From the NCBI RefSeq assembly GCF_051020975.1, contig NW_027478158.1, forward strand, positions 9,796,001 through 9,860,000: DNA of 64,000 bases, in the 5' to 3' direction. This DNA comes from Osmia lignaria lignaria. Its lineage: Eukaryota > Arthropoda > Insecta > Hymenoptera > Megachilidae. This document shows, one piece after another, positions 11,842 through 24,372 of this stretch (within the stretch, counting starts at the first letter, position 1; every line of letters starts with the position of its first letter). The translations under genes were made by a program, and so were the position numbers. Under the pieces are notes generated by a model. The model saw only the letters and a program-made list of their open reading frames with translations, ran no database searches and was not told the origin of the DNA.

Positions 11842-14800
11842 TTGCAGATTTATCTCAAGGGAAGGGGCCTGACGGACATATTTCGAGATATTTCTTCTTC
11901 TTGTTGTTCTTCTTCTGCACAGCTAAGCTGGAAGTGGCATTTGCAGCTCGCAATAGTGCAGAGTTATCTCAAAGAAAGGGGCCACGGTGTTTCTGTATCT
12001 CTATTATGTTGGTGCGGCTTCGGAACTTTTAAATATCTTGATATATCTCGAGAACTACGCATCTGATCAAAAAATATCATAGAACATAAAAAGTAGGAAA
12101 CTTAATTCTCTACAAAAAAGCTCTCTTAACATTTTGCCATAGCTCGCTTCGTTTCCGAGATATTTGCAGATATATCTCAAGGGAAGGGGCCTGACGGACA
12201 TATTTCGAGATATTTCTTCTTCTTGTTGTTGTTCTTCTGCACAGCTAAACTGGAAGTGGCATTTCCAGCTCGCAATAGTACAGAGTTATCTGAAAGAAAG
12301 GGGCCACGGTGTTTCTGTATCTCTATTATGTTGGTGCGGCTTCGGAACTTTTAAATATCTTGATATATCTCGAGAACTACGCATCTGATCAAAAAATATC
12401 ATAGAACATAAAAAGTAGGAAACTTAATTCTCTACAAAAAAGATCTCTTAACATTTTGCCATAGCTCGCTTCGTTTCCGAGATATTTGCAGATTTATCTC
12501 AAGGGAAGGGGCCTGACGGACATATTTCGAGATATTTCGTCTTCTTGTTGTTCTTCTTCTGCACAGCTAAACTGGAAGTGGCGTTGCCAGCTCGCAATAG
12601 TGCAGAGTTATCTCAAAGAAAGGGGCCACGGTGTTTCTGTATCTCTATTATGTTGGTGCGGCTTCGGAACTTTTAAATATCTTGATATATCTCGAGAACT
12701 ACGCATCTGATCGAAAAATATCGTAGAACATAAAAAGTAGGAAACTTAATTCTCTACAAATAAAGTCTCATAACATTTTGCCATAGCTCGCTTCGTTTCC
12801 GAGATATTTGCAGATTTATCTCAAGGGAAGGGGCCTGACGGACATATTTCGAGATATTTCTTCTTCTTGTTGTTCTTCTTCTGCACAGCTAAGCTGGAAG
12901 TGGCATTTGCAGCTCGCAATAGTGCAGAGTTATCTGAAAGAAAGGGGCCACGGTGTTTCTGTATCTCTATTATGTTGGTGCGGCTTCGGAACTTTTAAAT
13001 ATCTTGATATATCGCGAGAACTACGCATCTGATCAAAAAATATCATAGAACATAAAAAGTAGGAAACTTAATTCTCTACAAAAAAGGTCTCTGAACATTT
13101 TGCCATAGCTCGCTTCGTTTCCGAGATATTTGCAGATTTATCTCAAGGGAAGGGGCCTGACGGACATATTTCGAGATATTTCTTCTTGTTGTTCTTCTTC
13201 TGCACAGCTAAGCTGGAAGTGGCATTTGCGGCTCGCACTAGTGCAGAGTTATCTCAAAGAAAGGGGCCACGGTGTTTCTGTATCTCTATTATGTTGGTGC
13301 GGCTTCGGAACTTTTAAATATCTCGATATATCTCGAAAACTACGCTTCTGATCAAAAAATATCATAGAACATAAATTGTAGGAAACATAATTCTCTACAA
13401 AAAACGTCTCTTAACATTTTGCCATAGCTCGCTTCGTTTCCGAGATATTTGCAGATTCAGCTCAAAGTAACGGGCCTGACGGACATATTTCGAGATATTT
13501 CTTCTTCTTGTTGTTCTTCTTCTGCACAGCTAAGCTGGAAGTGGCATTTGCAGCTCGCAATAGTGCAGAGTTATCTCAAAGAAAGGGGCCACGGTGTTTC
13601 TGTATCTCTATTATGTTGGTGCGGCTTCGGAACTTTTAAATATCTTGATATATCTCGAGAACTACGCATCTGATCAAAAAATATCATAGAACATAAAAAG
13701 TAGGAAACTTAATTCTCTACAAGAAAGCTCTCTTAACATTTTGCCATAGCTCGCTTCGTTTCCGAGATATTTGCAGATATATCTCAAGGGAAGGGGCCTG
13801 ACGGACATATTTCGAGATATTTTTTCTTCTTGTTGTTCTTCTTCTGCACAGCTAAGCTGGAAGTGGCATTTGCAGCTCGCAATCGTGCAGAGTTATCTCA
13901 AAGAAAGGGGCCACGGTGTTTCTGTATATCTATTATGTTGGTGCGGCTTCGGAACTTTTAAATATCTTGATATATCTCGAGAACTACGCATCTGATCAAA
14001 AAATATCATAAAACGTAAAAAGTAGGAAACTTAATTCTCTACAAAAAAGGTCTCTTAACATTTTGCCATAGCTCGCTTCGTTTCCGAGATATTTGCAGAT
14101 TTATCTCAAGGGTAGGGGCCTGACGGACATATTTCGAGATATTTCTTCTTCTTGTTGTTCTTCTTCTGCACAGCTAAGCTGGAAGTGGCATTTGCAGCTC
14201 GCAATAGTGCCGAGTTATCTCAAAGAAAGGGGCCACGGTGTTTCTGTATCTCTATTATGTTGGTGCGGCTTCGGAACTTTTAAATATCTTGATATATCTC
14301 GAGAACTACGCATCTGATCAAAAAATATCATAGGACATAAAAAGTAGGAAACTTAATTCTCTACAAAAAAGGTCTCTTAACATTTTGCCATAGCTCGCTT
14401 CGTTTCCGAGATATTTGCAGATTTATCTCAAGGGAAGGGGCCTGACGGACATATTTCGAGATATTTCTTCTTGTTGTTCTTCTTCTGCACAGCTAAGCTG
14501 GAAGTGGCATTTGCGGCTCGCACTAGTGCAGAGTTATCTCAAAGAAAGGGGCCACGGTGTTTCTGTATCTCTATTATGTTGGTGCGGCTTCGGAACTTTT
14601 AAATATCTCGATATATCTCGAAAACTACGCTTCTGATCCAAAAATATCATAGAACATAAATTGTAGGAAACATAATTCTCTACAAAAAACGTCTCTTAAC
14701 ATTTTGCCATAGCTCGCTTCGTTTCCGAGATATTTGCAGATTCAGCTCAAAGTAACGGGCCTGACGGACATATTTCGAGATATTTCTTCTTCTTGTTGTT

Positions 14801-15377
14801 CTTCTTCTGCACAGCTAAGCTGGAAGTGGCATTTGCAGCTCGCAATAGTGCAGAGTTATCTCAAAGAAAGGGGCCACGGTGTTTCTGTATCTCTATTATG
14901 TTGGTGCGGCTTCGGAACTTTTAAATATCTTGATATATCTCGAGAACTACGCATCTGATCAAAAAATATCATAGAACATAAAAAGTAGGAAACTTAATTC
15001 TCTACAAAAAAGGTCTCTTAACATTTTGCCATAGCTCGCTTCGTTTCCGAGATATTTGCAGATATATCTCAAGGGAAGGGGCCTGACGGACATATTTCGA
15101 GATATTTCTTCTTCTTGTTGTTCTTCTTCTGCACAGCTAAGCTGGAAGTGGCATTTGCAGCTCGCAATAGTGCAGAGTTATCTCAAAGAAAGGGGCCACG
15201 GTGTTTCTGTATCTCTATTATGTTGGTGCGGCTTCGGAACTTTTAAATATCTCGATATATCTCGAAAACTACGCTTCTGATCAAAAAATATCATAGAACA
15301 TAAATTGTAGGAAACATAATTCTCTAGAAAAAAGGTCTCTTAACATTTTGCCATAGCTCGCTTCGTTTCCGAGATAT

Positions 15378-15699
15378 TTGCAGATTTATCTCAAGGGAAG
15401 GGGCCTGACGGACATATTTCGAGATATTTCTTCTTCTTGTTGTTCTTCTTCTGCACAGCTAAGCTGGAAGTGGCATTTGCAGCTCGCAATAGTGCAGAGT
15501 TATCTCAAAGAAAGGGGCCACGGTGTTTCTGTATCTCTATTATGTTAGTGCGGCTTCGGAACTTTTAAATATCTTGATATATCTCGAGAACTACGCATCT
15601 GATCAAAAAATATCATAGAACATAAAAAGTAGGAAACTTAATTCTCTACAAAAAAGCTCTCTTAACATTTTGCCATAGCTCGCTTCGTTTCCGAGATAT
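15378..15699. repeat. Monomer whose conserved frame carries a stop
   Basis: TATGTTGGTG has become TATGTTAGTG near 15546, which puts a TAG in the otherwise open frame. Flanking linkers include CTCTAGAAAAAAGG just upstream. The same monomer recurs at 42372-42693 in segment B with the identical change. Confidence 0.85.
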
Positions 15700-16021
15700 T
15701 TGCAGATATATCTCAAGGGAAGGGGCCTGACGGACATATTTCGAGATATTTTTTCTTCTTGTTGTTCTTCTTCTGCACAGCTAAGCTGGAAGTGGCATTT
15801 GCAGCTCGCAATCGTGCAGAGTTATCTCAAAGAAAGGGGCCACGGTGTTTCTGTATATCTATTATGTTGGTGCGGCTTCGGAACTTTTAAATATCTTGAT
15901 ATATCTCGAGAACTACGCATCTGATCAAAAAATATCATAAAACGTAAAAAGTAGGAAACTTAATTCTCTACAAAAAAGGTCTCTTAACATTTTGCCATAG
16001 CTCGCTTCGTTTCCGAGATAT

Positions 16022-16328
16022 TTGCAGATTTATCTCAAGGGAAGGGGCCTGACGGACATATTTCGAGATATTTCTTCTTCTGCACAGCTAAACTGGAAGT
16101 GGCATTTCCAGCTCGCAATAGTACAGAGTTATCTCAAAGAAAGGGGCCACGGTGTTTCTGTATCTCTATTATGTTGGTGCGGCTTCGGAACTTTTAAATA
16201 TCTTGATATATCTCGAGAACTACGCATCTGATCAAAAAATATCATAGAACATAAAAAGTAGGAAACTTAATTCTCTACAAAAAAGATCTCTTAACATTTT
16301 GCCATAGCTCGCTTCGTTTCCGAGATAT
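16022..16328. repeat. 307 bp monomer with 15 bp deletion
   Basis: The TTC/TTG tract is shortened to TTTCTTCTTCTGCACAGC, removing five triplets including both TTG units. The deleted interval is bounded by TTCTTC repeats, consistent with slippage. The rest of the monomer is of the GCTAAACTGG / TTTCCAGCTC type. This is one of only two such monomers in the window; the other is its segment B counterpart. Confidence 0.92.
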
Positions 16329-18898
16329 TTGCAGATTTATCTCAAGGGAAGGGGCCTGACGGACATATTTCGAGATATTTCGTCTTCTTGTTGTTCTTCT
16401 TCTGCACAGCTAAACTGGAAGTGGCGTTGCCAGCTCGCAATAGTGCAGAGTTATCTCAAAGAAAGGGGCCACGGTGTTTCTGTATCTCTATTATGTTGGT
16501 GCGGCTTCGGAACTTTTAAATATCTTGATATATCTCGAGAACTACGCATCTGATCGAAAAATATCGTAGAACATAAAAAGTAGGAAACTTAATTCTCTAC
16601 AAATAAAGTCTCATAACATTTTGCCATAGCTCGCTTCGTTTCCGAGATATTTGCAGATTTATCTCAAGGGAAGGGGCCTGACGGACATATTTCGAGATAT
16701 TTCTTCTTCTTGTTGTTCTTCTTCTGCACAGCTAAGCTGGAAGTGGCATTTGCAGCTCGCAATAGTGCAGAATTATCTCAAAGAAAGGGGCCACGGTGTT
16801 TCTGTATCTCTATTATGTTGGTGCGGCTTCGGAACTTTTAAATATCTTGATATATCTCGAGAACTACGCATCTGATCAAAAAATATCATAGAACATAAAA
16901 AGTAGGAAACTTAATTCTCTACAAAAAAGGTCTCTTAACATTTTGCCATAGCTCGCTTCGTTTCCGAGATATTTGCAGATTTATCTCAAGGGAAGGGGCC
17001 TGACGGACATATTTCGAGATATTTCTTCTTGTTGTTCTTCTTCTGCACAGCTAAGCTGGAAGTGGCATTTGCGGCTCGCACTAGTGCAGAGTTATCTCAA
17101 AGAAAGGGGCCACGGTGTTTCTGTATCTCTATTATGTTGGTGCGGCTTCGGAACTTTTAAATATCTTGATATATCTCGAGAACTACGCATCTGATCGAAA
17201 AATATCGTAGAACATAAAAAGTAGGAAACTTAATTCTCTACAAATAAAGTCTCATAACATTTTGCCATAGCTCGCTTCGTTTCCGAGATATTTGCAGATT
17301 TATCTCAAGGGAAGGGGCCTGACGGACATATTTCGAGATATTTCTTCTTCTTGTTGTTCTTCTTCTGCACAGCTAAGCTGGAAGTGGCATTTGCAGCTCG
17401 CAATAGTGCAGAATTATCTCAAAGAAAGGGGCCACGGTGTTTCTGTATCTCTATTATGTTGGTGCGGCTTCGGAACTTTTAAATATCTTGATATATCTCG
17501 AGAACTACGCATCTGATCAAAAAATATCATAGAACATAAAAAGTACGAAACTTAATTCTCTACAAAAAAGGTCTCTTAAGATTTTGCCATAGCTCGCTTC
17601 GTTTCCGAGATATTTGCAGATTTATCTCAAGGGAAGGGGCCTGACGGACATATTTCGAGATATTTCTTCTTGTTGTTCTTCTTCTGCACAGCTAAGCTGG
17701 AAGTGGCATTTGCGGCTCGCACTAGTGCAGAGTTATCTCAAAGAAAGGGGCCACGGTGTTTCTGTATCTCTATTATGTTGGTGCGGCTTCGGAACTTTTA
17801 AATATCTCGATATATCTCGAAAACTACGCTTCTGATCAAAAAATATCATAGAACATAAATTGTAGGAAACATAATTCTCTACAAAAAACGTCTCTTAACA
17901 TTTTGCCATAGCTCGCTTCGTTTCCGAGATATTTGCAGATTCAGCTCAAAGTAACGGGCCTGACAGACATATTTCGAGATATTTCTTCTTCTTGTTGTTC
18001 TTCTTCTGCACAGCTAAGCTGGAAGTGGCATTTGCAGCTCGCAATAGTGCAGAGTTATCTCAAAGAAAGGGGCCACGGTGTTTCTGTATCTCTATTATGT
18101 TGGTGCGGCTTCGGAACTTTTAAATATCTTGATATATCTCGAGAACTACGCATCTGATCAAAAAATATCAAAGAACATAAAAAGTGGGAAACTTAATTCT
18201 CTACAAAAAAGGTCTCTTAACATTTTGCCATAGCTCGCTTCGTTTCCGAGATATTTGCAGATATATCTCAAGGGAAGGGGCCTGACGGACATATTTCGAG
18301 ATATTTCTTCTTCTTGTTGTTCTTCTTCTGCACAGCTAAGCTGGAAGTGGCATTTGCGGCTCGCACTAGTGCAGAGTTATCTCAAAGAAAGGGGCCACGG
18401 TGTTTCTGTATCTCTATTATGTTGGTGCGGCTTCGGAACTTTTAAATATCTCGATATATCTCGAAAACTACGCTTCTGATCAAAAAATATCATAGAACAT
18501 AAATTGTAGGAAACATAATTCTCTACAAAAAAGGTCTCTCAACATTTTGCCATAGCTCGCTTCGTTTCCGAGATATTTGCAGATATATCTCAAGGGAAGG
18601 GGCCTGACGGACATATTTCGCGATATTTCTTCTTCTTGTTGTTCTTCTTCTGCACAGCTCAGCTGGAAGTGGCATTTGCGGCTCGCACTAGTGCAGAGTT
18701 ATCTCAAAGAAAGGGGCCACGGTGTTTCTGTATCTCTATTATGTTGGTGCGGCTTCGGAACTTTTAAATGTCTTGATATATCTCGAGAACTACGCATCTG
18801 ATCAAAAAATATCATAGAACATAAAAAGTAGGAAACTTAATTCTCTACAAAAAAGGTCTCTTAACATTTTGCCATAGCTCGCTTCGTTTCCGAGATAT

Positions 18899-21800
18899 TT
18901 GCAGATTTATCTCAAGGGAAGGGGCCTGACGGACATATTTCGAGATATTTCTTCTTCTTGTTGTTCTTCTTCTGCACAGCTAAACTGGAAGTGGCATTTC
19001 CAGCTCGCAATAGTGCAGAGTTATCTCAAAGAATGGGGCCACGGTGTTTCTGTATCTCTATTATGTTGGTGCGGCTTCGGAACTTTTAAATATCTTGATA
19101 TATCTCGAGAACTACGCATCTGATCAAAAAATATCATAGAACATAAAAAGTAGGAAACTTAATTCTCTACAAAAAAGATCTCTCAACATTTTGCCATAGC
19201 TCGCTTCGTTTCCGAGATATTTGCAGATTCAGCTCAAAGTAACGGGCCTGACGGACATATTTCGAGATATTTCTTCTTCTTGTTGTTCTTCTTCTGCACA
19301 GCTAAGCTGGAAGTGGCATTTGCGGCTCGCACTAGTGCAGAGTTATCTCAAAGAAAGGGGCCACGGTGTTTCTGTATCTCTATTATGTTGGTGCGGCTTC
19401 GGAACTTTTAAATATCTTGATATATCTCGAGAACTACGCATCTGATCAAAAAATATCATAGAACATAAAAAGTAGGAAACTTAATTCTCTACAAAAAAGG
19501 TCTCTTAACATTTTGCCATAGCTCGCTTCGTTTCCGAGATATTTGCAGATATATCTCAAGGGAAGGGGCCTGACGGACATATTTCGAGATATTTCTTCTT
19601 CTTGTTGTTCTTCTTCTGCACAGCTAAGCTGGAAGTGGCATTTGCGGCTCGCACTAGTGCAGAGTTATCTCAAAGAAAGGGGCCACGGTGTTTCTGTATC
19701 TCTATTATGTTGGTGCGGCTTCGGAACTTTTAAATATCTCGATATATCTCGAAAACTACGCTTCTGATCAAAAAATATCATAGAACATAAATTGTAGGAA
19801 ACATAATTCTCTACAAAAAAGGTCTCTTAACATTTTGCCATAGCTCGCTTCGTTTCCGAGATATTTGCAGATATATCTCAAGGGAAGGGGCCTGACGGAC
19901 ATATTTCGCGATATTTCTTCTTCTTGTTGTTCTTCTTCTGCACAGCTCAGCTGGAAGTGGCATTTGCGGCTCCCACTAGTGCAGAGTTATCTCAAAGAAA
20001 GGGGCCACGGTGTTTCTGTATCTCTATTATGTTGGTGCGGCTTCGGAACTTTTAAATATCTTGATATATCTCGAGAACTACGCATCTGATCAAAGAATAT
20101 CATAGAACATAAAAAGTAGGAAACTTAATTCTCTACAAAAAAGGTCTCTTAACATTTTGCCATAGCTCGCTTCGTTTCCGAGATATTTGCAGATTTATCT
20201 CAAGGGAAGGGGCCTGACGGACATATTTCGAGATATTTTTTCTTCTTGTTGTTCTTCTTCTGCACAGCTAAGCTGGAAGTGGCATTTGCAGCTCGCAATC
20301 GTGCAGAGTTATCTCAAAGAAAGGGGCCACGGTGTTTCTGTATATCTATTATGTTGGTGCGGCTTCGGAACTTTTAAATATCTTGATATATCTCGAGAAC
20401 TACGCATCTGATCAAAAAATATCATAGAACATAAAAAGTAGGAAACTTAATTCTCTACAAAAAAGGTCTCTTAACATTTTGCCATAGCTCGCTTCGTTTC
20501 CGAGATATTTGCAGATTTATCTCAAGGGAAGGGGCCTGACGGACATATTTCGAGATATTTCTTCTTCTTGTTGTTCTTCTTCTGCACAGCTAAACTGGAA
20601 GTGGCATTTCCAGCTCGCAATAGTGCAGAGTTATCTCAAAGAATGGGGCCACGGTGTTTCTGTATCCCTATTATGTTGGTGCGGCTTCGGAACTTTTAAA
20701 TATCTTGATATATCTCGAGAACTACGCATCTGATCAAAAAATATCATAGAACATAAAAAGTAGGAAACTTAATTCTCTACAAAAAAGATCTCTCAACATT
20801 TTGCCATAGCTCGCTTCGTTTCCGAGATATTTGCAGATTCAGCTCAAAGTAACGGGCCTGACGGACATATTTCGAGATATTTCTTCTTCTTGTTGTTCTT
20901 CTTCTGCACAGCTAAGCTGGAAGTGGCATTTGCGGCTCGCACTAGTGCAGAGATATCTCAAAGAAAGGGGCCACGGTGTTTCTGTATCTCTATTATGTTG
21001 GTGCGGCTTCGGAACTTTTAAATATCTTGATATATCTCGAGAACTACGCATCTGATCAAAAAATATCATAGAACATAAAAAGTAGGAAACTTAATTCTCT
21101 ACAAAAAAGGTCTCTTAACATTTTGCCATAGCTCGCTTCGTTTCCGAGATATTTGCAGATATATCTCAAGGGAAGGGGCCTGACGGACATATTTCGAGAT
21201 ATTTCTTCTTCTTGTTGTTCTTCTTCTGCACAGCTAAGCTGGAAGTGGCATTTGCGGCTCGCACTAGTGCAGAGTTATCTCAAAGAAAGGGGCCACGGTG
21301 TTTCTGTATCTCTATTATGTTGGTGCGGCTTCGGAACTTTTAAATATCTCGATATATCTCGAAAACTACGCTTCTGATCAAAAAATATCATAGAACATAA
21401 ATTGTAGGAAACATAATTCTCTACAAAAAAGGTCTCTTAACATTTTGCCATAGCTCGCTTCGTTTCCGAGATATTTGCAGATATATCTCAAGGGAAGGGG
21501 CCTGACGGACATATTTCGCGATATTTCTTCTTCTTGTTGTTCTTCTTCTGCACAGCTCAGCTGGAAGTGGCATTTGCGGCTCCCACTAGTGCAGAGTTAT
21601 CTCAAAGAAAGGGGCCACGGTGTTTCTGTATCTCTATTATGTTGGTGCGGCTTCGGAACTTTTAAATATCTTGATATATCTCGAGAACTACGCATCTGAT
21701 CAAAGAATATCATAGAACATAAAAAGTAGGAAACTTAATTCTCTACAAAAAAGGTCTCTTAACATTTTGCCATAGCTCGCTTCGTTTCCGAGATATTTGC

Positions 21801-22118
21801 AGATTTATCTCAAGGGAAGGGGCCTGACGGACATATTTCGAGATATTTTTTCTTCTTGTTGTTCTTCTTCTGCACAGCTAAGCTGGAAGTGGCATTTGCA
21901 GCTCGCAATCGTGCAGAGTTATCTCAAAGAAAGGGGCCACGGTGTTTCTGTATATCTATTATGTTGGTGCGGCTTCGGAACTTTTAAATATCTTGATATA
22001 TCTCGAGAACTACGCATCTGATCAAAAAATATCATAGAACATAAAAAGTAGGAAACTTAATTCTCTACAAATAAAGTCTCATAACATTTTGCCATAGCTC
22101 GCTTCGTTTCCGAGATAT
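18899..22118. repeat. Five-monomer (1,610 bp) tandem higher-order repeat, two copies
   Basis: Copies are 18899-20508 and 20509-22118. The order is GAATGGGGCC monomer with AGATCTCTCAAC linker, TTCAGCTC monomer with GCGGCTCGCAC, CGCTTC-end monomer, CGCGATATTTC/CAGCTCAGC/GCTCCCACTAG monomer, and GATATTTTTTC/CTGTATATC monomer. Differences between copies include CTCTA versus CCCTA near 20667 and AGATATCTC near 20953. The two monomers before it (18255, 18577) resemble 19543 and 19865, so the five-monomer unit seems to be a four-monomer unit enlarged by the GATATTTTTTC monomer. Confidence 0.88.
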
Positions 22119-23728
22119 TTGCAGATTTATCTCAAGGGAAGGGGCCTGACGGACATATTTCGAGATATTTCTTCTTCTTGTTGTTCTTCTTCTGCACAGC
22201 TAAGCTGGAAGTGGCATTTGCAGCTCGGAATAGTGCAGAGTTATCTCAAAGAAAGGGGCCACGGTGTTTCTGTATATCTATTATGTTGGTGCGGCTTCGG
22301 AACTTTTAAATATCTTGATATATCTCGAGAACTACGCATCTGATCAAAAAATATCATAAAACGTAAAAAGTAGGAAACTTAATTCTCTACAAAAAAGGTC
22401 TCTTAACATTTTGCCATAGCTCGCTTCGTTTCCGAGATATTTGCAGATTTATCTCAAGGGAAGGGGCCTGACGGACATATTTCGAGATATTTCTTCTTCT
22501 TGTTGTTCTTCTTCTGCACAGCTAAGCTGGAAGTGGCATTTGCAGCTCGCAATAGTGCAGAGTTATCTCAAAGAAAGGGGCCACGGTGTTTCTGTATCTC
22601 TATTATGTGGGTGCGGCTTCGGAACTTTTAAATATCTCGATATATCTCGAAAACTACGCTTCTGATCAAAAAATATCATAGAACATAAATTGTAGGAAAC
22701 ATAATTCTCTACAAAAAACGTCTCTTAACATTTTGCCATAGCTCGCTTCGTTTCCGAGATATTTGCAGATTTATCTCAAGGGAAGGGGCCTGACGGACAT
22801 ATTTCGAGATATTTTTTCTTCTTGTTGTTCTTCTTCTGCACAGCTAAGCTGGAAGTGGCATTTGCAGCTCGCAATCGTGCAGAGTTATCTCAAAGAAAGG
22901 GGCCACGGTGTTTCTGTATATCTATTATGTTGGTGCGGCTTCGGAACTTTTAAATATCTTGATATATCTCGAGAACTACGCATCTGATCAAAAAATATCA
23001 TAGAACATAAAAAGTAGGAAACTTAATTCTCTACAAATAAAGTCTCATAACATTTTGCCATAGCTCGCTTCGTTTCCGAGATATTTGCAGATTTATCTCA
23101 AGGGAAGGGGCCTGACGGACATATTTCGAGATATTTCTTCTTCTTGTTGTTCTTCTTCTGCACAGCTAAGCTGGAAGTGGCATTTGCAGCTCGCAATAGT
23201 GCAGAGTTATCTCAAAGAAAGGGGCCACGGTGTTTCTGTATATCTATTATGTTGGTGCGGCTTCGGAACTTTTAAATATCTTGATATATCTCGAGAACTA
23301 CGCATCTGATCAAAAAATATCATAAAACGTAAAAAGTAGGAAACTTAATTCTCTACAAAAAAGGTCTCTTAACATTTTGCCATAGCTCGCTTCGTTTCCG
23401 AGATATTTGCAGATTTATCTCAAGGGAAGGGGCCTGACGGACATATTTCGAGATATTTCTTCTTCTTGTTGTTCTTCTTCTGCACAGCTAAGCTGGAAGT
23501 GGCATTTGCAGCTCGCAATAGTGCAGAGTTATCTCAAAGAAAGGGGCCACGGTGTTTCTGTATCTCTATTATGTTGGTGCGGCTTCGGAACTTTTAAATA
23601 TCTCGATATATCTCGAAAACTACGCTTCTGATCAAAAAATATCATAGAACATAAATTGTAGGAAACATAATTCTCTACAAAAAACGTCTCTTAACATTTT
23701 GCCATAGCTCGCTTCGTTTCCGAGATAT
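21797..23728. repeat. Three-monomer (966 bp) tandem higher-order repeat, two copies
   Basis: Units are 21797-22762 and 22763-23728. The order is GATATTTTTTC/CTGTATATC monomer with AAATAAAG linker, CTGTATATC monomer with ATAAAACGTAAAAAG linker, and CGCTTC-end monomer with AAATTGTAGG linker. Differences include AGCTCGGAATAG in 22119 and TATGTGGG in 22441. The last two monomer types appear again at 25014 and 25336. The segment B counterpart is 48791-50722. Confidence 0.87.
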
Positions 23729-24372
23729 TTGCAGATTTATCTCAAGGGAAGGGGCCTGACGGACATATTTCGAGATATTTCTTCTTCTTGTTGTTCTTCT
23801 TCTGCACAGCTAAGCTGGAAGTGGCATTTGCAGCTCGCAATAGTGCAGAGTTATCTCAAAGGAAGGGGCCACGGTGTTTCTGTATCTCTATTATGTTGGT
23901 GCGGCTTCGGAACTTTTAAATATCTTGATATATCTCGAGAACTACGCATCTGATCAAAAAATATCATAGAACATAAAAAGTAGGAAACTTAATTCTCTAC
24001 AAAAAAGGTCTCTTAACATTTTGCCATAGCTCGCTTCGTTTCCGAGATATTTGCAGATTTATCTCAAGGGAAGGGGCCTGACGGACATATTTCGAGATAT
24101 TTCTTCTTCTTGTTGTTCTTCTTCTGCACAGCTAAGCTGGAAGTGGCATTTGCAGCTCGCAATAGTGCAGAGTTATCTCAAAGGAAGGGGCCACGGTGTT
24201 TCTGTATCTCTATTATGTTGGTGCGGCTTCGGAACTTTTAAATATCTTGATATATCTCGAGAACTACGCATCTGATCAAAAAATATCATAGAACATAAAA
24301 AGTAGGAAACTTAATTCTCTACAAAAAAGGTCTCTTAACATTTTGCCATAGCTCGCTTCGTTTCCGAGATAT
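23729..24372. repeat. Adjacent pair of CTCAAAGGAAGG monomers
   Basis: Two neighbouring monomers (23729, 24051) share CTCAAAGGAAGG in place of CTCAAAGAAAGG and look otherwise the same, a single-monomer tandem duplication. The pair is copied at 50723-51366 in segment B and again at 52652-53295. Confidence 0.82.

Noticed and set aside
20839..21069. Minus-strand frame of 76 codons
   Set aside because: It opens because of the single change AGTTATCTC to AGATATCTC at 20953 in one monomer; other monomers have a stop there. It is antisense shadow of the repeat.
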